From: Entoloma clypeatum
Lineage: Eukaryota; Basidiomycota; Agaricomycetes; Agaricales; Entolomataceae
Direction of reading: 5' to 3'
Length of the DNA stretch: 64,000 bases
Assembly (NCBI GenBank): GCA_963565915.1
Contig: OY751491.1
Location: 1,054,001-1,118,000, forward strand
Shown here: positions 1-8,805 of the stretch, one piece after another
How positions within the stretch are numbered: position 1 is the stretch's first letter
Layout: each line of letters opens with the position of its first letter
Program-made: the position numbers and the translations under genes
The notes under the pieces: model-generated
Seen by the model: only the letters and a program-made list of their open reading frames with translations
Told to the model about the DNA's origin: nothing
The model's database searches: none

Positions 1-6
1 CACCGC

Positions 7-316
7 TGTTGAAGTTCCACCTGGGCGCTAGCCGCAAGTGTACTGAAGCAACCGGCTACAGTGGAAGTACTCTACGATACCGTTCTGACCACTTACATGG
101 ATTGGAGAGGGTGAGGCTGGTGAGAGCGGTTGAGGCTGGTAGGAGCGATGGAGGCGGTTAAGAGTCAAGAGACAACTTGTTGATATTGACAGTTTCCTGG
201 TCTTATATACCGTACTACTGTTTGTACCAACCAAACAAGTATGTAATGAAGATATGTAAAGGTCACGTGATGTAATCTAATCTAATCTAATCTACGTGAT
301 GGGAAAAGTTTCAACA
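7..316 (-). repeat. Copia-1a 3' LTR
   Basis: This is the downstream LTR of the minus-strand element. The termini TGTTGAA/TTCAACA form an inverted repeat. It holds four TAATC units (about 276-296), a CACGTG palindrome and short GAGGCTGGTGAGAGCGG-like direct repeats. The 28-234 reading frame inside it is not a gene. Confidence 0.95.
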
Positions 317-323
317 CCCCCCC
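317..323 (-). promoter_or_regulatory. Polypurine tract of Copia-1a
   Basis: Seven C on the plus strand directly abut the 3' LTR. On the element strand this is a G7 tract immediately before TGTTGAA, the usual plus-strand DNA primer position. Confidence 0.8.
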
Positions 324-393
324 ATATTTAGTACATACTTCTAAATACATCTTACTTTTTCCCACATATATATATATAGGTACTCTGTTTCGC

Positions 394-3300
394 CTAGTTT
401 TTTATCAATCCGAAGTACGGGATAAACTTGGAAAAGAGGATTTTTCCCAGATTCTTAGTTAAAAGGTCTGCGGGGTTGTTCACTCCTTCAATGAATTCGA
501 CCGTAATTATTCCTTCGGAGACTTTTTCTCTGACGAAGTGGAATCGCACGTCAATGTGCTTGGATCGCTTCTCAGTCACAGGGTTGGATGCGATAAAGAC
601 GGAGCCGTTGTTATCTCCATAGATCGGTACTGATCCGATCTGCATTCCAAGTTCGGCAAGCATGCTTCTCAGCCATGTTGCTGCGCGACTGCAATCTGAT
701 AGCGCCATATACTCTGCTTCTGTAGAAGAGAGGGCGATGGTCTTTTGCGCCGATGATACCCATGTTATCGCTCCAGACGCCAGTGATATGAAGAAGCCGG
801 TGGTAGACCTCCTCGTGTTCTCATCTGACGCCCAGTCGGAGTCTGTGAATGCATAGATCCCTTTCCCTGAGTCCCCATCATACACTATTGCGTAATTTTT
901 TGTTGCCTTTAAATATCTGCAAATATCCCTAGCCACCTCTAAATGGCGTTTTGTGGGATTTGCGGAAAATTGGGACATTTTGATTACAGCAAAGCAGATG
1001 TCAGGCCTCGTTCCAATCATCAGATATAGGAGTGATCCGATGACGGATTGGTACTTGGATCGGAGTTCCGCATTGGGTTCATCTTCGGACGCCATGGGTT
1101 TGTAGCCCGTAGGGAGTGGGGTATGGGTGGCGTTAGATTCGCTCATCCCCATGCGTGCCAGAATTTTCTCAAGGTAAGGTACTTGATCAATGAAGATCCT
1201 CTTCCCACGTTGCCTTATTTGGATTGAGAGAAATTCCTTTGGTTCCCCATCGGGCACTAGGTGACCTAGGTCCCTGCATTCCCATGTTGTCATGAAGGCC
1301 TTCTTCTTTTCTAGCGTATATTCCCGGTTTGTGCCGAGAAAAGCAGAGTCGTCGACGTAGATGACGGCAATTACAATTTCCCCGTTGGTACTTTTGTGAA
1401 TGAACACTCCCGCATCGGAGTGAAGCCGGACAAAGCCGAGCTTTTTCATGGAGGAATCAAGTTCCCTCCACCAGGCTAATGCGGCCTGCTTAAGTCCATA
1501 TAGAGCTTTGAATAGTTGGTACACGAGGTGTTCTTTCCCTTTTACTATGTAGCCCTCAGGCTGTCGCATGTAAATGACTTCACGGAGCGTTCCGTAGAGG
1601 AAGGCTGATGAGACGTCCAGTAGTGTCATGAACCACCCTTCAAGGGCTGTCAATGCCAGTATTAATCGGACGGTTTCATATCTTACGACTGGTGAGAAGA
1701 TCTGATCAAAGTCGATCCCTTCTACCTGTGAGAAGCCTTTTGCGACGAGGCGCGCTTTCAGACGCCCGTCGGACTTTTCATTGTAAACCCATTTGTTCCT
1801 TAGAGCTTTCCTCCCTGCAGGCAGGGGTACTAGCTCCGTGATCACCCCACGGCGTTTGAGCATGTCTAGCTCTTTACGTTCAGCCGCATACCAGTCTTCT
1901 TTATTTGGAAGAGGGTATATGTCTTTATGGGACATTTCAACGATGCCAACTTGGACTGATATTGCCTCCATCAGGAGGTCATTCATCCATGCCGTTTGAC
2001 CGCCCAATCTCCGTCTTCGATCTAATTTTTCAAGATCAGACGCTGGAGTGTCTTCCCCATAGATGCTTCCTGGCATCTTCCGAACTCGTCGTTCCCTGAT
2101 CGGTCGATCTGGTACTTGCTCGGGTTCTGGAGTGGGTACTCGCGGTTCGTCATCAGGCTCACTGGCAGGCAGTTCGTTGTCTGATTCAGGTTGATCCTGT
2201 TCAATGGGAACTGGGATATGAGGTGTTTCGTTGTGACTATCGTCATCATTGCTGCCGGGAATGAGATCCTCAAACTCATCAGCCGGCTCTGGGTTTTCCA
2301 TTTCTGGGTGGTTTTCTGGCAACGGGTCAATGTGGCATCTAGGGTACTTGCTTTCATCGAAGATAGCTTTCCCGCCCATGAAAATCGTGTTGGTTTCAGG
2401 ATCCATGAAGCGGTATCCTTTGACCCCTGGTTTCGATCCGAGATAAATCATCAATCGGGATCTTGATTCCAGGGAGTTCCTACGTTTCTCCTTTGGGATA
2501 TATACATATGCCTGACATCCAAATACTCTGACACTAGACATGTCGGGGGTCTCATTGGTCACCCTGAAATAAGGGGTTTTCCATTCAAGACGCTGCATGG
2601 GGGTTCTGTTGTAGAGAAATGCTGCATGTTCCAAACAGAATTCCCACCACATCGGCGGTAGACATGCGTCGAAACGCAATGCCTGAGATTTTTCCCACAG
2701 AGTTCGATTTATTCGTTCTGCTCTACCATTCTGCTGATGCTGATATGGGAGTGTGACGTCGATCAGAATTCCATGATCGGCAAGTACGTCCTTGTATTCA
2801 TCGAATTCTCCACCTCCATCAACCCGCCATTTTTTAGGGGTGGCGGCGAATTGATTCTGGATCATCGCAAGGAATTGTTTCAGCGCCGTGATGGCGCCTG
2901 ACTTCTTCCTAAGCAAGACGACCCAGACATGGGAAGAAAAATCGTCCAAAAAGGTAAGGAAATATTTGTACTTGTGGTACGATGCCGTGGATATCTGTTT
3001 CAGGTCTGAATGAATCAGATCGAAGGGTTTGACAGCCCTGGTCATTGAATTGGGGTATGACTGATTCGGCATTTTCCCTTTGAGACACCCTGTGCAGTTT
3101 TCCTGTGATTTCTCACGTACTAATGTTTTGGGTACTCCTCTGGTACTGGTGGGAATCTTATTGAGCGCCTGGTCATTTGGGTGGCCAAGGCGTTTATGCC
3201 AGGTTTCAACAGTGATTTCGCTAGAGATCGCATGGATTTGGTCATAGCGTATTTCAGTGTCTAACCAATAAATGGTTTGTCCAAGAATGTGAGGTGAGAA

Positions 3301-5121
3301 CTGTATTTTGTTCTGTCCTTTGGAGATGTTAATTTCTCCGCGCATTCCGTCTACTTTGTAACCGTGATTAAGGAAGACGCCTAGGGACAATAGGCGTGTG
3401 TCCATGTCCGGAATGTAGAATACGGGTCGGAGAAGATGGGTTTTTATTTCCCCATTTAGGGTATGCCGTACTGGAACGGCCCCAACTCCGAGAATTTCCA
3501 GTTTCTTTCCCTTTGCAGCTGTTTGGACAAATCGCTTAGCCTTGAGAGGCCTGTAGTACGCGAAGTCTTTAAACTCATGGGTAAAGTGTAATGATGCGCC
3601 GGAATCTAAGATCCACTGAGCGCGTTCTTTTTCCTTACAGTGTGTACAAGAGGCAAAATGTTTAATATATTTTTTGTGTAGATCACTGCTGAAGTGATCT
3701 ACGCACTCTGTAGTGGTACTGGCTAATATATTATATGTCTGTTGAGAGACATGATTAGCTTTCCGCATTTGGTAAGGTTTGAGAGAAGGATGTAACGAAC
3801 CGTCAAGTTCGATCAGCCCATCCTCGAATTGTTCCGGCCCCATTCGCTCGCCTTGATGGTCTATGTCCATCATCCCTAGCGATTCTTCTATCGACGGGGC
3901 TACGCGACGCTGTTTAGCCGGCCTTTCGTCGATTTCAGGAATGATGGTGTCTAGGATACGAAGATTCGATCCTGAGGGGCGAGCACCAATGCCGCGTGCG
4001 AGTTTGCGGACATGGTCGTTCTTTTTCCACACGGACGGCTTGCCCGAAGGAAGCCCGGTGTACTGGGATGGAGGCGGGTTCATACGCTGCAGGAGCGACT
4101 GCATTTTTGCGGAATCGGGCTGGGCGGTACTTGTCGTTTTCCCGCGACCAGTGATGGTGGTGAAGGACGGTGTCGGAAGAGGAGGGAAGTGGATGGCGGG
4201 AGCAACGAACTCAACCGTTTCTTCCACATGGTCGGACGCGTTGTCCGCAGTGTTGGCGTTTTTCTTCTGATTGCGCCAACGTCCCTTTCCCTTCTTCTTC
4301 TCAGAAGCGGTACTTGGGTCGGCCGAGTTGGGCTGCTCGTCAGCATCGTTCTGCGAGGTACTCGGCTTTTGTTGCCTTTCCCATTTGGGGTCCTGCCCCT
4401 TGCGCTTCGTCCCGGAGATTTTCCGGGCCTGCTCGTTGGACGTACGAGTGGACCCAATCGAATACTTGCGCCGGTACTCTGATATGATGCTTTCGGCGAC
4501 GGCCTTGTAGGTGAAATCGTCGGCGTCATAGACCTGGAAGAGGGCGGTGGAGAGTGACGACCAGGCGTCGGGAATTGCATTTGCCAGGATCATTGCCTGC
4601 ATCAGATCGGGGACGTCAAAGTTCGAGTCGGCGAGCCGAGCGAAAAGAGACCCCAGGCGTTCGATTTCGGGGACGGGGTCGCGTCCAGAGAGCTTGTAGG
4701 TGGCGGCGGCCTTGAAGTCGCCGAAGATGACAGCCGGGGATACCTTGGAGTAGGCATCCTTTAAAGACTTCCAGGCGTCTTTCGAGGAAGTTGCATCCTT
4801 GATGTGGCGTCTGATCGCCTCGGAGACCTTCAGGCGTATCGCCCCAAGAGCTACGTCATCGTCCCTGATCCAGGCTTTTTCTTCCTTGCGGAAGCCGGGC
4901 TGGTCGACCGTGGTAGCCAACACAGGGGGAGCAGCGGCAGTGGCCCCAGGGGTGGAGACTGTGGTGGTGAAGTCGGCGATGACAGGGCGGGGGATGTCGC
5001 CAGAAACAAGACGCCAGACTCCTTGATGGAGGAGGTAAGACTTCATTTTTTCGGCCCAGCTCCTGTAGTCGATGCCGTCAAAGGCAGTGATTGTGTCGAG
5101 GGCAGAACGAGAGGTAGACAT
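394..5121 (-). CDS. Copia-1a gag-pol polyprotein (1575 aa, intact)
   Basis: One frame encodes Gag and Pol. The N-terminal 200 residues are a copia-type Gag (UBN2/DUF4219-like). The aspartic protease is at about residue 503 (DSGASLHFT). The integrase has the HHCC zinc motif at about 637-680 (HKRLGHPN then CLKGK) and a catalytic core starting near 700. RT begins near 1120 (KARLVAKGFSQ) with YVDD near 1257. RNase H is near 1425-1470 (TDSDWASD, SSTEAEYMA), and the protein ends after NPADLLTKNLGK. I see no CX2CX4HX4C knuckle in Gag; only HX3CX2C occurs before the protease, so the nucleocapsid zinc finger seems lost or replaced by a Lys/Arg-rich stretch. The start is the first ATG after the leader. 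The length is normal for a single-ORF copia. The 5' leader (5122-5484) contains no gene. Confidence 0.95.
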   Translation of the reverse strand: MSTSRSALDTITAFDGIDYRSWAEKMKSYLLHQGVWRLVSGDIPRPVIADFTTTVSTPGATAAAPPVLATTVDQPGFRKEEKAWIRDDDVALGAIRLKVSEAIRRHIKDATSSKDAWKSLKDAYSKVSPAVIFGDFKAAATYKLSGRDPVPEIERLGSLFARLADSNFDVPDLMQAMILANAIPDAWSSLSTALFQVYDADDFTYKAVAESIISEYRRKYSIGSTRTSNEQARKISGTKRKGQDPKWERQQKPSTSQNDADEQPNSADPSTASEKKKGKGRWRNQKKNANTADNASDHVEETVEFVAPAIHFPPLPTPSFTTITGRGKTTSTAQPDSAKMQSLLQRMNPPPSQYTGLPSGKPSVWKKNDHVRKLARGIGARPSGSNLRILDTIIPEIDERPAKQRRVAPSIEESLGMMDIDHQGERMGPEQFEDGLIELDGSLHPSLKPYQMRKANHVSQQTYNILASTTTECVDHFSSDLHKKYIKHFASCTHCKEKERAQWILDSGASLHFTHEFKDFAYYRPLKAKRFVQTAAKGKKLEILGVGAVPVRHTLNGEIKTHLLRPVFYIPDMDTRLLSLGVFLNHGYKVDGMRGEINISKGQNKIQFSPHILGQTIYWLDTEIRYDQIHAISSEITVETWHKRLGHPNDQALNKIPTSTRGVPKTLVREKSQENCTGCLKGKMPNQSYPNSMTRAVKPFDLIHSDLKQISTASYHKYKYFLTFLDDFSSHVWVVLLRKKSGAITALKQFLAMIQNQFAATPKKWRVDGGGEFDEYKDVLADHGILIDVTLPYQHQQNGRAERINRTLWEKSQALRFDACLPPMWWEFCLEHAAFLYNRTPMQRLEWKTPYFRVTNETPDMSSVRVFGCQAYVYIPKEKRRNSLESRSRLMIYLGSKPGVKGYRFMDPETNTIFMGGKAIFDESKYPRCHIDPLPENHPEMENPEPADEFEDLIPGSNDDDSHNETPHIPVPIEQDQPESDNELPASEPDDEPRVPTPEPEQVPDRPIRERRVRKMPGSIYGEDTPASDLEKLDRRRRLGGQTAWMNDLLMEAISVQVGIVEMSHKDIYPLPNKEDWYAAERKELDMLKRRGVITELVPLPAGRKALRNKWVYNEKSDGRLKARLVAKGFSQVEGIDFDQIFSPVVRYETVRLILALTALEGWFMTLLDVSSAFLYGTLREVIYMRQPEGYIVKGKEHLVYQLFKALYGLKQAALAWWRELDSSMKKLGFVRLHSDAGVFIHKSTNGEIVIAVIYVDDSAFLGTNREYTLEKKKAFMTTWECRDLGHLVPDGEPKEFLSIQIRQRGKRIFIDQVPYLEKILARMGMSESNATHTPLPTGYKPMASEDEPNAELRSKYQSVIGSLLYLMIGTRPDICFAVIKMSQFSANPTKRHLEVARDICRYLKATKNYAIVYDGDSGKGIYAFTDSDWASDENTRRSTTGFFISLASGAITWVSSAQKTIALSSTEAEYMALSDCSRAATWLRSMLAELGMQIGSVPIYGDNNGSVFIASNPVTEKRSKHIDVRFHFVREKVSEGIITVEFIEGVNNPADLLTKNLGKILFSKFIPYFGLIKN

Positions 5122-5471
5122 TTTAGATGAATCTAAAAGAGGGTTTCCAATCAGTGATGTGTTATGAATATGATTTTAAGAAAACAATTAAATGATTCCT
5201 TATGACATATTCCCTTTAGGAATAGCGGTCACGGGAAGGCCCTTTATATGTCAGAAACGTACAAGGTGCGATCAACGTTTCCACATGGAGTGTACTAGGT
5301 TAATCCCCTTAGGGACGCCTCATGACAGGTACTTGTCGTAATGACGTTCCCAGGTTCATATGTGAAGAAGTATGACTCAGAACCTAGATCTTTCGATCGG
5401 TTCCTTGCCAACCAGGGTAGAGTGGGCAGGTACTCGCTGTTGCCAGCGTTTCCCAAATCCCTCTGCTATCC

Positions 5472-5484
5472 GGGGCCCATAACC
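5472..5484 (-). promoter_or_regulatory. Primer binding site (half-tRNA iMet type)
   Basis: Directly next to the 5' LTR the element strand reads GGTTATGGGCCCC. The plus strand GGGGCCCATAACC is the anticodon stem-loop of eukaryotic initiator tRNA-Met (anticodon CAU), not its 3' end. This is the internal, half-tRNA priming known for Drosophila copia. Copia-1b (19671-19683) and Copia-2 (37165-37177) carry the same site. Confidence 0.85.
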
Positions 5485-5794
5485 TGTTGAAGTTCCACCT
5501 GGGCGCTAGCCGCAAGTGTACTGAAGCAACCGGCTACAGTGGAAGTACTCTACGATACCGTTCTGACCACTTACATGGATTGGAGAGGGTGAGGCTGGTG
5601 AGAGCGGTTGAGGCTGGTAGGAGCGATGGAGGCGGTTAAGAGTCAAGAGACAACTTGTTGATATTGACAGTTTCCTGGTCTTATATACCGTACTACTGTT
5701 TGTACCAACCAAACAAGTATGTAATGAAGATATGTAAAGGTCACGTGATGTAATCTAATCTAATCTAATCTACGTGATGGGAAAAGTTTCAACA
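5485..5794 (-). repeat. Copia-1a 5' LTR with promoter
   Basis: This is the upstream LTR of the minus-strand element and matches 7-316. A TATA-like TATATAA lies on the element strand near 5681-5688 and would drive the genomic RNA. Target duplication ACCGC follows at 5795-5799. Confidence 0.95.
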
Positions 5795-5887
5795 ACCGCC
5801 ACGAAGACACTTGTGGATTGGCGCTCTGCTGTTACAAAAAAATTTACAGGTGCCGACTTGATTGCGATCACATGAGCTGTCATCAGT

Positions 5888-6030
5888 CTTGATTCTTTTC
5901 ACGAACCCTATGGCCATAAAGCGAAGGCATGGGAGGAACTTCTTGAACACCTCGAGGCAAACAACTTCCGCTGTGATCTTGAGCCTGATGGCATTCGTCA
6001 TCGGCAATTGCTCTCGTCTCGTATCAAAAG
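5888..6030 (+). pseudogene. Isolated exon-like fragment, Myb/SANT-like
   Basis: An open frame starting LDSFHEPYGHKAKAWEELL and ending SSRIKR runs into a consensus donor GTGAGTTT at 6031. The spacing of W, L and basic residues recalls a helical Myb/SANT-like DNA-binding domain; this is inference from pattern only. No partner exons can be placed: to the left is the Copia-1a insertion and to the right (from 6046) begins the duplicated Gypsy-A segment. It is best read as the stump of a gene broken by rearrangement. Confidence 0.35.
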
Positions 6031-6141
6031 GTGAGTTTCTGATTTTGACAAGAGTGAAAAATCACGCACAAAGCTTTTCAACCAACGATCACGTGGATTA
6101 CCTCATCTGGGCCTCAGGGTTCGGCCCTAAGAGGGAAATAC

Positions 6142-6684
6142 TGTCATAACCATACGATTCACATCCGACTTATCCGACGACTCCGACGATTCATCCGCTC
6201 CAACATCCGCTCCAACAACATTCTATTTATATTGATTATACTTCTACTACGTAACATCTCAACCATACTTACAAGTAGACATATGTTGTTCACTTTTCAT
6301 TTGCTACTCTCCGTACTCCGAATGTTCCGATGGTCAACTCCGATATCTGCACATCACTTATAGTAATGCTGATCATTCTAGTCTACTATAAATAGTGTAC
6401 AAACCTGTCGTAGAACCTCAGTTCAAATATCATATGTTACACCTCATTCACAACCGTCTCTACTTGCCTTTGAGCATACTCTCCGTCACCTCCGCTCATC
6501 CACTCATCCGCTCATCTGACATCCGCCAATCCGAAATCGAGGACCATGTCAAAGAGTGGGGCGCAACGCACAAGTTGAAGCCAGGTCCTTTCTGCCAACG
6601 TCGCACTTACCGCATTCCGCTCCTCCGCTACTCCGCTCCGACACGTCCGACGTTTTCCGACGTTGAGAAACACGCTACGTGACA
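6142..6684 (+). repeat. Gypsy-A 3' LTR remnant (no internal region)
   Basis: This is a 543-bp LTR, TGTCATAACC to CGTGACA, preceded by 96 bp of Gypsy-A internal sequence (6046-6141) ending in the polypurine tract AAGAGGGAAATAC. It is the left-copy counterpart of 46835-47377, including the GTGTC flank. TATAAATA is at 6387-6394 and the 11-nt self-primer AGTTCAAATAT at 6420-6430. TCCG is very frequent: about 20 occurrences, with no CGGA seen. Confidence 0.93.
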
Positions 6685-6746
6685 GTGTCGTCGAATTGAA
6701 GTGGCTTCATTATGGGGGACAGAGAAACCTTGGTAAGCATGCTTGT

Positions 6747-6972
6747 AAGTTGAAATTGATACATATCTGTGCTTATCCTCATCAGAGTATGCCAACCATA
6801 GATCATGCAGACACACAAGATATCTCTTAAAACAAGATGTTGAGATGTTTACCTTGTCCAAAATCATGACTTGTAAGTTGAAATTGATACATATCTGTGC
6901 TTACCACCATAAGAGTATGCCAACTGCAGATCATGCTGACATGTGATTGTATCTCTTATAACAAGATGTTGA
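6747..6972. repeat. Imperfect tandem duplication, about 122-bp unit
   Basis: CTTGTAAGTTGAAATTGATA and the roughly 75 bases after it recur about 122 bases later (from 6869), with scattered substitutions. Both units end in AACAAGATGTTGAG. No convincing gene. The same pair recurs in the duplicate near 47440-47665. Confidence 0.7.
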
Positions 6973-6984
6973 GCGAGTTCCCTA

Positions 6985-7400
6985 CACTCCTGACACTGGT
7001 AAGTTTTTCTGGAGGAAAAATCTATTGTGAAAGAGGAATCCTCTTTCCTTTGGGTGTATCTTTGAGAAAAATACAAAGTATTTCATATAGAAAATTTTAG
7101 GAAACATATAATGTGTTTCCAAAGTATTTCTTCTGGTAAAACTTTTCATTTTTCCAAGAGTTTTTCTGAAAGATAAACTTATTCCATTGTTCAAACAATG
7201 GATCTAGTTTTTCCTCAAGAAAAACTGTAGGATAAACAAAAAGTTTTTTGGCCAAAAATATTTGGAAAAAACATTACATGTTTCTTGAAAATTTCCATAT
7301 AAAATACTTTGTATCTTTCTTAAAGATATACTCAAAGGAAAGAGGATTCCTCTTTCATAATGAATTTTTCCTCCAGAAAAACTTTTCAGTGTCAGGAGTG
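6985..7400. mobile_element. 416-bp near-palindromic MITE/foldback element
   Basis: The left arm starts CACTCCTGACACTG and the right end reads CAGTGTCAGGAGTG. The arms stay complementary for more than 100 bp through shared stretches such as GAAAGAGGAATCCTCTTTCC. Three-base duplications CTA flank it (6982-6984 and 7401-7403). There is no transposase, so it is a non-autonomous DNA element. It appears to have inserted into the decayed coding debris around it. Confidence 0.75.
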
Positions 7401-7594
7401 CTATCCAACATCATGACTTGGGGATTAATTGCCATGGCCTGGCCAACAGAATTATGACCTTCAAGATGCAATTTTTGCAATTCTGTTTTCCCTGTCCAAT
7501 CTTTGAGCAAAATCTTTGGGAAGGTATCAAGTAATACATGCTCATATCTTACTTAAACATGTGATTTGGGTTTGTCAGCTACACCTAGGAATAT

Positions 7595-7797
7595 CTATGT
7601 CCCTCCGTTTTCATGATGGCTGCGTGGTTTTTTCTTGGGGCCTTCCCCCTCCTTCTGTCGTTCCCGTTTCTTCGAATCAAGGCAGTTTTGGTCACGACAT
7701 TTCACGCAAGTCTTGAACTTGCCATCAACTGCTTACATTTGGATTGTGAGCATGCTTTCATGACTGGGGTAGGCAATGGTGATGAGGGGGTTGACAT
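7595..7797 (-). pseudogene. Decayed small cysteine-containing ORF
   Basis: The minus strand reads MSTPSSPLPTPVMKACSQSK, then after a frameshift near 7720 continues GKFKTCVKCRDQN and a Lys/Arg-rich tail, and stops at 7595. Paired cysteines (CSQSKC, CVKC) suggest a former zinc-binding unit. The frameshift and the lack of flanking exons argue for a relic. Between it and the palindromic element (7402-7594) the minus strand also reads open for about 50 residues. The family is not recognised. A second copy is at 48288-48490. Confidence 0.3.
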
Positions 7798-7865
7798 TGA
7801 GGAGGTCTACATGGCAACGGCTGCATCAATTTCTGAAAGTCTACCTACACAATGCACAACAGAAT

Positions 7866-8266
7866 TGTTATGCTTAACAAACCGTTCCAAGGTTCGGGCA
7901 GAGTATGCAGGAAGTGGAAAGGCGAAGAGCAAAGTGATTGCTAAATCTAAGGAATCTACTATAGTACAAGAGGTTTATATAGGTACTGACTATAGGCGGT
8001 AGCAGATGAGTCAGTACTGCGGAAGGCAGTGCGCATGAGTAAGGCGACTGCGGAAGGCTATGTACAGTGAGTAAGCTGACTGCGGAAAGCGAGTCAGCGC
8101 GGGAACAAAGTATACTAAAGGGGATGATGAAGTAATGTAATGAGTCAGACTGGGAATCAAAGGTTGCGAAAGTAGATGTTAGACATAGTGAGTTCATAAG
8201 AGGGCGCCGAGTCGGGCCGATAGGTAAAAGATATGACGTGGTCCTCATACCGTAGAGTCCGTAACA
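7866..8266 (-). repeat. Gypsy-B copy 1 3' LTR
   Basis: 401 bp, TGTTATGC to CCGTAACA, containing the minus-strand TATATAAA and the 11-nt start sequence AGATTTAGCAA. Same length as the LTR at 60061-60461 and the duplicate at 48559-48959. Confidence 0.93.
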
Positions 8267-8300
8267 TGTTCCCCTCTCCAAGCTCTGTGTCCTCACAGAG

Positions 8301-8672
8301 TCACTGTCCCCATCCCTCGTTGTTGCCGGGATCGGACCAGTTCGGACTTTCCTTGAGGCTCCAATCATGTATCAATTCCTCGTTGATGGCTACAGCGAGC
8401 TCGAGGCCTTTGATGGCCAACCGAATGCGTCGGTTTTCGATGACGAGGGTGCTGGTGTAATTTCCGAGAATTTGTTTTTCCTCGGGAGTCGGGGCGACGG
8501 GGAGATTGGATAGCGAGTGAAGCCGGATATGCATCTGGCGATGGAGGAGGTCGGCAAGGGAAGTTTCGAGAGCATGGATTTGGTCTCTCATGGAGAGTGC
8601 TTCGTTCATGAGGGCGGCGATGGCAGGGTTGATGTCGGTGGTGGAGGTGGAGGTGACGGTGGTGTTGGACAT
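8301..8672 (-). CDS. Gypsy-B ORF3 (123 aa), between pol and 3' LTR
   Basis: Starts MSNTTVTSTSTTDINPAIAA and ends NNEGWGQ. The middle is helical with heptad-like leucines (residues about 25-55 and 80-105), and I see no enzyme motif. The frame is open in all three Gypsy-B copies (8301-8672, 48994-49365, 59655-60026), whereas gag-pol is broken in each. An upstream in-frame ATG at 8843 would add 57 residues but is not kept in copy 3, so the 8672 start is chosen. It lies 129 bp past the pol stop on the same strand. Function unknown; an accessory protein or a captured host fragment are both possible. Confidence 0.6.
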   Translation of the reverse strand: MSNTTVTSTSTTDINPAIAALMNEALSMRDQIHALETSLADLLHRQMHIRLHSLSNLPVAPTPEEKQILGNYTSTLVIENRRIRLAIKGLELAVAINEELIHDWSLKESPNWSDPGNNEGWGQ

Positions 8673-8805
8673 GGCGGCGAGGATGGTTGAGAGATAGAAG
8701 AAGAAGGGGGAGGCTATATTGGGCAGGAAAAGGACTAGAGCGGGGAACTCGGTGTGTGGTTGACTGATGAGGTCGATACTTGTCATGGATTCTGAGAGCT
8801 GTCTT

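Larger units (their letters stand above)
7..5794 (-). mobile_element. Copia-1a, complete Ty1/copia LTR retrotransposon
   Basis: Two 310-bp LTRs (7-316 and 5485-5794) look identical on reading. They start TGTTGAA and end TTCAACA, and bracket one uninterrupted gag-pol frame on the minus strand. The 5-bp target duplication ACCGC is at 2-6 and 5795-5799. A primer site (5472-5484) and a polypurine tract (317-323 as a C run) sit at the expected ends. Domain order protease-integrase-RT-RNase H defines copia (Pseudoviridae). Identical LTRs, an intact ORF and a perfect target duplication indicate a very recent insertion, possibly still mobile. It landed in or next to a gene fragment seen at 5888-6030. 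Confidence 0.97.

Noticed and set aside
28..234. 68-aa ORF repeated in both Copia-1a LTRs
   Set aside because: Wholly within the LTR and interrupted or altered in the Copia-1b LTR; no coding evidence.
4012..4482. Plus-strand frames of 100-156 aa opposite the Copia-1a Gag
   Set aside because: They overlap the intact minus-strand polyprotein in full, have no retroelement or host motif, and arise from codon bias of the opposite strand.
5472..5484. Initiator tRNA-Met gene fragment
   Set aside because: Only the anticodon stem-loop is present and it lies exactly at the LTR edge in three elements; it is a primer site, not a tRNA gene.
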